This document shows positions 56,606 to 64,000 of a stretch of 64,000 nucleotides of DNA, in pieces (the first letter of the stretch is position 1; every line of letters starts with the position of its first letter). The notes under the pieces are model-generated. The model did not search any database. It saw nothing but the letters and a program-made list of their open reading frames with translations, and had not been told where the DNA came from. Both the position numbers and the translations under genes were made by a program. Location of the stretch: contig NC_092577.1 of NCBI RefSeq assembly GCF_037975245.1, forward strand, positions 31,750,398 through 31,814,397, given 5' to 3'. Origin of the DNA: Apostichopus japonicus (lineage: Eukaryota; Echinodermata; Holothuroidea; Aspidochirotida; Stichopodidae).

Positions 56606-56937
56606 GAAATGTGTGAAATAATATTACATAGAGTGTCCTTTTGTTTTATGTCATTTACTAAAGGGTTAATAGGGGCTAATTAGATATCCCCGGGTATCCC
56701 AGTGACGTGGAGAGAGAGAAGCGGTGGTGGGGGAGGGGTGGGGGTGGCGGGTGGGGGTGAGGATGTCCTCTCGTTGATAATGTCACTCCTATTCGTCGTA
56801 GCAAAGATTAAATGCAACATAAGCTAACATTATCCAAGTCCTCCACTAACTAAATAATAAAACATTAAAGGCGAAATATGGGTATAAAGGGCAAACTGTA
56901 AAGGAAACACATTTGTAAATAGAGCTATGTTTTCCAT

Positions 56938-56940
<3 letters not shown>

Positions 56941-56975
<35 letters not shown>
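56941..56975. repeat. (TA)n microsatellite
   Basis: A pure 35-bp array with no tRNA-like element beside it, unlike most in this window. Confidence 0.85.
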
Positions 56976-56978
<3 letters not shown>

Positions 56979-57328
56979 TTTATAATCTTATTTATACAAC
57001 CAAGTTATATTACATATGAAAGATTTTGATATTTTAAACTTGCCCAATTCTCTCACCCGGTTTGAATGGGATAATCTATTGATTTGATTGATCCTCTCTA
57101 TGCATACGTCATTAATGTTAATCTATATTGATTTCACATTAAGGATAACATATAATATAAAAGGATGATACATTCCACACGATGATCATTTCAGATCGTG
57201 AATATATATATTTACAAAGAAAAGAAAGAAAAAAATTTGTGGTCATAAACTATGCATATTTTTGAATTATTGCAAATTACACTGCAGAAATGCGAACACT
57301 GCCAGTAAGGGACATGTGTAATTCCATC

Positions 57329-57513
57329 ACACAATTGGGACAATTTTTTTTCTTTGTCCTTTATTGTACTGGTATGTCCCACCCGCTTCAAAGCACTTAT
57401 ATTGACAGTATGAACAGTACCTTTGTTCATTTAGTCAACACACGTGCTTTGAAGCTGATATGGGAGGGAAAAAAGTATAGTGTTATTACTAATAGGAAAT
57501 TGTCCGAACTGGG
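57329..57513. mobile_element. Foldback element, copy 2
   Basis: ACAATTGGGACAATTT and GCTTCAAAGCACTTATATTG on the left pair with GTGCTTTGAAGC and AAATTGTCCGAACTGGG on the right. Same family as 30399-30607 (shared tattgacagtat-aacagtacct). Arms are less regular than in copy 1. Confidence 0.75.
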
Positions 57514-57618
57514 AAGGGGGAGGAACTGGGAGGGGAGGGGGAGGAACTGGGTGGGGGGGAGGGAAGGTGGCACCCCATGTTCCAGGTGATTCTGGCTGGT
57601 GATCACTCTTGAGTAAAT

Positions 57619-57989
57619 CTATTTGATCACATAGTAATATTCATTTTCTATCACGTCATAGTAGTCGGAAGTGTCTACTCCTTTCTCGGCCGTCTCCACA
57701 ACCTCTTTTTCTTTTACAGACACCGATGCCGCCGCAATTTTCTTTGAATCAAGTTCCAAATTTTCTTTGATTTCACTCTCATGATCAGCAACTGGCTTAT
57801 AAAAGAATAAAGTTCCAGAAAAGAATATAATCGAGAGAGCCCTACAGATGAAGAGGACAAGAAACAGAGCACGAGCGAATTCAGAATTTTGGTAAACCCA
57901 ACATGTTCTTAGGCCTTCGCATTCATCTTCCCATAGCATGCATGAGTTATCGATCAGCTTCCCAAATATTATCGGCCCAGGGACAGTTC
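57619..57989 (-). CDS. SLCO-d exon 11 (TM11-12, tyrosine-rich tail, stop)
   Basis: Encodes TVPGPIIFGKLIDNSCMLWE, CEGLRTCWVYQNSEFA, TM12, then a 60-residue tail with AEKGVDTSDYYDVIENEY. It is 21 codons longer than SLCO-c exon 11. Confidence 0.95.
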
Positions 57990-60900
57990 CTGTTGGGATG
58001 TAGGAAAAAACAAAAAAAAAACAATGGGAAACGTTTTTTTTAATTGACAAACATCATCATCAATATTTCAAAAACAAGAAAAGAAAAACGAATCTTTCAC
58101 AAAAAGCTTCACGAAATAAAGAAAGAAGGATGAATTAGGATACTTCAATAAATTAACATATTTACATGCTTCTGTTATATTGAAACGTAAGATATTTACA
58201 ACGTTTAAGAGTTCGATCGAAGATATTAAATGTACATCAATTCGTTGCAAGAACGCTTGGCACTTATCGTGTATCTATAGTGTGATATTTCTTAACAGGA
58301 GGGGAAGGGGAGGGCGGAGGGTGAGAGGGGGGGGGAGGGTGGAATGGTTTGTTAATTCACATTTCAACCTCCCAGGGAAACATAATATTTCATATAACCT
58401 TTATGAATTATTTCGATTGTTCGATTCGATGTTTCTTGGTCTAAGAGAAAGATGGAAATTGTCACTCCCTGATTTGAATGTAGGTGCTTGAAAAGATATA
58501 CAAAGATGACACTATACAAACGTATGAATGTTTCAGAGATTTAGGATTTGCCGATTAATATGAACTTTATTTGACAGAATGTGTGATGTGTATGAGTATT
58601 GGACGGGGTGATTGAGAGGTGGTTGGCAATAGAAAGATGACGGATGACGTACCCAAACATCTGTAGAATAAGGACGACAATCCCAAGGATAGAGTGCGCT
58701 GTGATTCATCCACAATACTGCAAAAATATGAAAATGAAAATGAAAATTCCAAATATAGGTGCTAACATCAAAAATCGTTGATACAAACCTTTGTTTTCCA
58801 CAAAGAGAAATATCGAAATATACGTTCACAAATTTTAAGTTGAATTAGATGATATAAATATATACCTGCTTATATAATATTTCAAGAATGTAAGTTTCAC
58901 AACTAATTAAATAAACATTAGTTTAAAATAATTTTGGAGGTTTCATTAATACTTTAATTGGCGAGAATCCAGGTTGCGGGAATGTGTGTGTGTGTAAGGG
59001 GGAGGGGGGGGGGGGGTCGACGCTCCTTTTCAGCCTCATTCGTCTTCCGCCGATGTTAAGGAATAGGAACGCGGCATTTCTTTAATCGCATTATACGAGA
59101 GCAGATTCTGCATTCAAAATTGAAGACATTTTGAAGTTAAAGAGAAATCATCTAAACAGTTCCATACGATCTTTAAGAAGCTTCAGGTGTGACCATTTCA
59201 CCGCGCTTTATGCGACATGCTCTGTTTGATAGCTATTATATATATATATATTAGCACATATCCGTGCATATCACACAATGGATGGACTAACTTTAACAAA
59301 ATTAAAGGATTCCTCTACATATAATGTACGGGTAACGAATTCAGACAACATGCATAACTCTGCGTACAGGTAGCGTATACAGCTTCCCTCCGATTAAGTT
59401 TTAGCTGCTTATATGACAATGGTCTTCATTGCAATGATAAACAAAATGTCGTAAATGCTTACCTTAGAATACCAGTTACCGCCGGAACGACAATAGCAAA
59501 TGTTAAAAGTAAGGCACCAAATATCGCCACGAAAAACAGAGTTTGATATTTGCAATCCTGTAGACAGCGACCCTGGATGGCTTCTCCCCCACCCTCTGAA
59601 GTCCCTCCAGGTATGTCTACACAGTTACAGTCGGCGTATTCCTGTTGTTTGAATGAATTGAATATACATAACATATAAATACATATATATGTAAATATAT
59701 ATATATATATATATATAAATGTAGAATTGAAATCGTAGTGAGTTGGAAAATCAAGAACAGTGGAAAAACTTCCAGCCTCCACCGGGATTCGAACCCGGGC
59801 CTCTCGCTTTATATGCGAACAACCTAACCACTAGGCTATGGACTCTGATTGTATGTCCAGAGGAATGCCAACATTTCTGTTGCCGTAGTAAAACTTTTAA
59901 TTTAAGATATGGAATGTCGACTAATCCCCTTACATCCATCTCTTTGTGTTCACCATGCTCATTAACCTGTCTGTATTCTGTACGTGTTTTTGTCCCTTCT
60001 GTTACTGTTTCTTGTCATTTAGCCTTTGAAGAAGATCCTGCTAGGATCGAAACGTCAGGCCAACTTACTTTCACACTTACTCCTACACAGGCTCTCTAGT
60101 GGATAAGTCGTTTGCTAACAGTTTTATTTTATTTGATTTTTGATTTTGATTTCAAGATATGGAAGCACAGAAGTTACCTTCTTCCTGATAGTGTCGTCTA
60201 CGATTGAGCAGCCTGCGTGGCAGGCAGTGTAGTACATGACATTATTCGATCCGCACACTGGATCGTACTCTGTACCACAGGTACAATTCAGATTACAAGC
60301 ACTAGTGACGTTGGACTCTCCGATATCCAAGAATTCCGATCTGCACAAAGAAATAAAAAGGAAGCGAGAATAGGGTAGAAGAGTAAGGGGTTATGTAAAG
60401 TTAAGTTAAACTTAATTGCATGTGCAAAGGTATAGTATAGGGTACAGTAATACTTGACATGGATTGTGTGAAAGCAGTCTAACCAACGGCTGAATAGGAA
60501 TTCTAATATAACGACATTACCACTCATCTTTTCCTTAAATAGAATAATGTATAACATATAGGTTCTGCATCTCCTGCGAAGAAAGTGGTTTGGCGGTATT
60601 TCTGTCAACTTTATAAACTAAAAATGAACTTAAGCTGTAACTGTCAATATAATAATTGAAATAATTTGTCCATCTGTAGTATTGTTCCATAAGTACCAGT
60701 CATAGCTTATAGAACTAGATTGGACCCTTTAGTCCACATAAGTCATAATTAGTCTATCGTTTGTAAATTATCTCCTTATATTTAATAACGTAGACATTTA
60801 GTCTATCTGGACTAAATTTAACTTCGTCGTTTGGACTTAAATAACCAACCTACCTTGAGGAAGCCAACTTATTTTTACCGGATCATCAATGTCTTTCCAG

Positions 60901-63423
60901 CAGTGACTCCCTTCCTCACTTTCAAATAGATCCTCCTTACCCCCAACCCCTCCCCCACCCCTGTTAACTGTTAACAATTCTACATACAAAACTAAATTTT
61001 AAATGTACCCATACAGTAACAGTCTGTGCAGTAAAAAGGAAACTATCTTTCAAAGAAATACATATTTTACATTAGGAAGCGTAATTTACCAGAATTTCGT
61101 TCTTGAACTATATAGTGTCAATGTACTTACTGGTCCCCGTATGCGACAGTAACTCCTGCAAATGGGATATTTGGACAACTGGCCAGTAGCACCAGCATCA
61201 TCAACCAACCAGTAAATAGACTGCCCACCACGAACCTCATTCGACCTTTAAACTGCCAGTCAAAAAATTTGATTAACCAACCACCAAGAAGGACACCTCC
61301 TAAGGCAGATGGTATCACAACGAGACCTATACGGGATAAAGGAAAAATACATCATGTAACACGTCATCTAACTATGGTGTCAGAAGTGGGATTTAGCAAA
61401 TTTGTAAGAGATTTTAATTAAAATACATGATATGGGAAACAAAACACGTGATACTTTTCAAAGCAAAAGCTCTAGCAGGTAACTTAACGTGTGTGTTGTT
61501 TTATTTTTTAGTTTAAGTTAGATTCTTAAAACTAAGCTAAATTGTTTTTCCCCTTCTATTTCATAAATGTATTTTAAAATAAATGACATTATAACTTTTG
61601 TTTTGCCATTGTACCTACTATTCTTTGTTAAAAAGTGAAATATACATATGATATTGATTGGTCTGGAAGTTTGGCGCCCTTCAGGTAAGACTAATAAAAT
61701 GTTACTTTCAACATGTTGTGCGGACAGCATTAATCAATAATTCATTGAAAAAGGGTCAAATGAGTGGAAAAGCATGATGTATCTTTGTATGTTGTTGTTG
61801 TTGTTGTTGTTTTTGTTTTGTTTTTGTTTTTGCGTGATGCGTGTGTAATTTAGCGAGACAGGTAGTGATGACGTTGAATTACAACAGGTGATCATTAAAG
61901 ACAAACAGGTTACCGAAACTAGACGGAAAGTACATGTAGAGAATAACAATAGAGCAACATGCACAATTCACTTGCAAATGACCTTGTATATATAGACACT
62001 CAAAGAATTTCAATTCGTGACGTCATACCTGCAAACATGGCTGCCTCAGCCGATGTCAAACTGAACTGGGACTCGACAAATTTAGGACCGAACACAGAAA
62101 TACAGGCAACGAGAAAAAATTCCGACGCCGTAGCTAAGTAGTTACACAGAACCGGTAGATTCTTCAGGAGGTTAAAGATCGCTCGCGGAAAATCCCGTAA
62201 CTTTTCGATGGTACCGTAACCCGATGGTTTAAACTGAGAACCACTTTGACTTAGCAGCTTACGGTCCTTTTCGATGTTTTGTGTTCCTGCATGGGAAACA
62301 GATAGGATTGAGAATGAAACGTCAAAAAGCATCTTAAATGAGTCGCACAGCCGTTTCCTTTAAGACTGAGCCAAGTTGCAAAATGGTACGACAGATATAA
62401 ATCTATTTGTTCCCATATCGTGGTACCTTACAAACGTTGTGAAATATTACGAAACATATAGCATTGTTTAATGAAAATGAAATACTGGCTAGTATATTAT
62501 ACGCGTATGATATCACAACAATATTTTAGTAAAGAAACATTACAAGCAATGAACGCAAACGGCTGTTAAAAGCAGATGGAAAATGATACTATATACTACC
62601 AATGCCGCATTATCGTGACGATAAAATGACGTCATCTAAATGCTTACCCGGGAGTCTCTTCGGGAACGCCAGAAGTGGTATAGCAGAAATGATGGCGACA
62701 GTCCCAGTACACATGAAACCGAGCCACCAGTTCCCCACCCACAATGGATTACCTGGATCAATTCTAAAAGGAAACCAAAAAAAAAAATACCCCTAAAAGT
62801 AACTATTTATTATTAACCATGCGTAATTGTGAAATTGGTGACATCAAACAAAGGCGACCAAATTACTGCTACTAGAACAATATGTATTTTTTTGCGTATT
62901 CATGACTGACAAAACGACAATATTGTTACAAAATGACTAAAGAAAAACCTTTCTGTTCCATAAATAGTAATTTTGAAATATTTGCAGAGGTTTATTTGGT
63001 TAATGCGTTCTGCCTCTGATTGCGAAGGAGTATAAATACTGAATCATGTGAGATAGTAACCATGACAATGGAAGCTTTACAAACTATCATCTGTGTCATG
63101 TGATAGTCAGTCCCAGTAGGCGTACGGCTACAATCTTAGCCTACAGTAAATTCAACATTTATGTTTACACTTTCTCAAGCATTTATGTTCTATTCCCTTA
63201 GATCTACAATTATTAATCTCATCCTAAAATATTGTGAGTTAAATGCTGGAAACAATCTGATTGGTTAATTTGAGTCACATGGTTATATGTGTGTGAGCGT
63301 AGAGGATGGTTGTTCCTTACGTTTGCTCGTCGCGAACTTGAAGATCGGTGTATACTTGAAGGAGAAGACCGCCACCGATAAATCCTATGGCTGGAGCAAA
63401 GTTACTAGCTACCTGGAAGATGC
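57619..63423 (-). CDS. SLCO4: SLCO-d: organic anion transporter (OATP), exons 4-11, 5' end outside window
   Basis: Minus-strand coding exons in gene order are 63423-63321, 62763-62648, 62286-62029, 61326-61131, 60340-60178, 59641-59463, 58717-58653 and 57989-57619. They join in frame to about 482 residues plus stop, from TM5 to the C-terminus. Features seen are the signature PLWVGNWWLGF, the TM7-9 block, loop 5 with all ten cysteines and TM10-12. The tail carries EKGVDT followed by DYYDVIENEYYYVIK and the stop. Six consecutive exon lengths equal those of SLCO-c, and IDNxCM and WLMML-type segments are nearly the same, so c and d are sisters in inverted orientation. Exons 1-3 are not found between 63424 and 64000. 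Confidence 0.95.
58653..58717 (-). CDS. SLCO-d exon 10
   Basis: 65-bp exon encoding IVDESQRTLSLGLSSLFYRC. Donor gtacgt. Confidence 0.93.
59463..59641 (-). CDS. SLCO-d exon 9 (rest of loop 5, TM10)
   Basis: Encodes EYADCNCVDIPGGTSEGGGE, CLQDC and TM10 (VAIFGALLLTFAIVV). 179 bp as in SLCO-c. Confidence 0.95.
59692..59870 (-). mobile_element. tRNA-bearing repeat beside (TA)n (SLCO-d intron 8)
   Basis: (TA)n at 59692-59717, then gtagtgagttggaaaatcaa, ccgggattcgaacccgggcc, tcgctttatatgcga and ccactaggctatgga. The tRNA-like block reads on the minus strand, the gene's sense strand. The body is cut short at about 59865, next to a Penelope-like relic. Confidence 0.85.
59920..60088 (+). mobile_element. 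Penelope-like relic with hammerhead-like core, copy 4
   Basis: Last 100 bp of the shared leader, then core 60021-60060: AGCCTTTGAAGAA, GATCCTgctAGGATC, GAAACGTCAGGC. The tail caacttacttt is shared with copies 1 and 3. Antisense to SLCO-d. Confidence 0.62.
60178..60340 (-). CDS. SLCO-d exon 8 (Kazal-like loop, six Cys)
   Basis: Encodes NVTSACNLNCTCGTEYDPVC and YYTACHAGCSIVDDT. N-V-T and N-C-T are possible glycosylation sites. 163 bp. Confidence 0.95.
61131..61326 (-). CDS. SLCO-d exon 7 (TM8-TM9)
   Basis: Encodes LVVIPSALGGVLLGGWLIKF through LASCPNIPFAGVTVAYGD. 196 bp. Confidence 0.95.
62029..62286 (-). CDS. SLCO-d exon 6 (cytoplasmic loop, TM7)
   Basis: Encodes TQNIEKDRKLLSQSGSQF, EKLRDFPRAIFNLLKNLPVL and FGPKFVESQFSLTSAEAAMF. 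258 bp. Confidence 0.95.
62648..62763 (-). CDS. SLCO-d exon 5 (OATP signature, TM6)
   Basis: Encodes IDPGNPLWVGNWWLGF and TM6, ending AFPKRLPG. 116 bp. The open frame is not obvious alone; it is fixed by the acceptor ttttag and donor gtaagc and by identity of length with SLCO-c. Confidence 0.93.
63321..63423 (-). CDS. SLCO-d exon 4 (TM5)
   Basis: Encodes IFQVASNFAPAIGFIGGG and LLQVYTDLQVRDEQT. Acceptor ctatag, donor gtaagg. 103 bp. Confidence 0.93.
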
Positions 63424-64000
63424 CTATAGAAAGGAGAGGATTAATGCAAGAACACGTGTCAGTCCAACTTCCAGTGGCTAGCTAGGGGAGGGTGGAGGTG
63501 GGGTGGGGTGGTTAGGGGAGGGGGAGGCTGGGGAGGGAGAGTGGCAGCACTGAAATAACACCACTGCACCAACACTCATGTATTGGTACTCATCGGTAAC
63601 CTATAACCATCGCAAACAGAATGTTAGAAAGTCGAAAATAAGTCGACAGAGAGACATCAAAGGTGAAAGGTTTTATCAATGGAATGTGGAAATTAAGAAA
63701 AAGCACTTCTAAAGTTTTGTTAAACTATAGAACAAACAAAAAAGAAGGGGGGGGGAGAGAAGGATAAATAAATAAAACAGAAGACGAAACTTGAGCAAGT
63801 CTAAAGTCCTGCTAGGAAGTTTTGTAAAGCAAATTCAATTATTCTTCTGACCTTTCAACTTATCAGGACTAAACCAATGTCAACTGTGAGATATTACACT
63901 GTTTACCCGAGAAGTGTAAATAAATGACCTCCCACTTCCCTTAAACGTTACGGTGAGCAATGTATGTCGTTGCAACATTTTCCTTGCAACGGTTTGACAA
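63424..64000 (-). other. Intron 3 of SLCO-d (partial)
   Basis: Contains a G-rich tract (about 63484-63545) and AT-rich sequence. No match to the LLHGLGAAPLYTLGQAY segment expected of exon 3 was found in any minus-strand frame. Confidence 0.6.

Larger units (their letters stand above)
55451..57618. other. Convergent intergenic region SLCO-c / SLCO-d
   Basis: No gene seen. It must hold both 3' UTRs. Contents are a 28-30 bp minisatellite at 55806, an AATAAA with a GT-rich follow-on at 56600 (+), (TA)n at 56941 and the foldback at 57329. Confidence 0.6.

Overview
The window is animal nuclear DNA: AT-rich, with spliced genes whose introns are all GT-AG, long (TA)n arrays, poly-G/C tracts and many small transposon relics. 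The gene content, the tRNA-derived SINEs and the G-tract-rich non-autonomous elements suggest a marine deuterostome invertebrate. An echinoderm such as a sea cucumber is my best guess, but the sequence does not prove it. There are five protein-coding genes. Four are paralogous organic anion transporters (OATP/SLCO family, closest in feel to the SLCO4 group). The fifth, in the middle of the cluster, is a complete cathepsin B gene.

Layout: SLCO-a (+, 387-9631) has exons 4-11 only; its 5' part lies left of the window. A 10-kb repeat-rich gap follows, with a SINE, a minisatellite with 170-bp higher-order repeats, (TA)n and G tracts. SLCO-b (+, 19904-28403) is complete, with 11 exons and 705 aa. 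A 5.4-kb gap follows, holding a foldback element and twin hairpins. Cathepsin B (+, 33772-41549) has 7 coding exons and 334 aa. A 5.5-kb gap follows, with a TTAA-flanked MITE and an 885-bp hAT-type MITE that has a perfect 8-bp target duplication. SLCO-c (+, 47018-55450) is complete, with 11 exons and 713 aa. SLCO-d (-, 57619-63423) has exons 4-11; its 5' part lies right of the window. SLCO-c and SLCO-d converge tail to tail.

All four transporters share intron positions and phases. Exons 7 (196 bp) and 10 (65 bp) have the same length in all four. The others sort into two pairs: a/b with 100/122/255 bp for exons 4/5/6, and c/d with 103/116/258. This points to an old duplication followed by further local duplications, one of them inverted. 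Each protein keeps the OATP hallmarks: the G-x-W-W signature at TM6, ten cysteines in the Kazal-like fifth extracellular loop and, where visible, the TM3 histidine. Cathepsin B keeps its Cys-His-Asn triad and the His-His of the occluding loop. Nothing in the sequence links its job to the transporters beyond position.

The most unusual content is mobile and structural: (1) a tRNA-bearing repeat found five or six times, nearly always against (TA)n arrays; (2) four copies of a motif resembling the hammerhead ribozyme of Penelope-like elements; (3) an intact-ended hAT MITE carrying a 138-bp tandem array, one unit of which has lost exactly its GC-rich hairpin; (4) a foldback family and a TTAA MITE family, each with two copies here; (5) twin hairpins spaced by a 9-bp direct repeat. 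All calls come from reading the sequence; no database search was possible.
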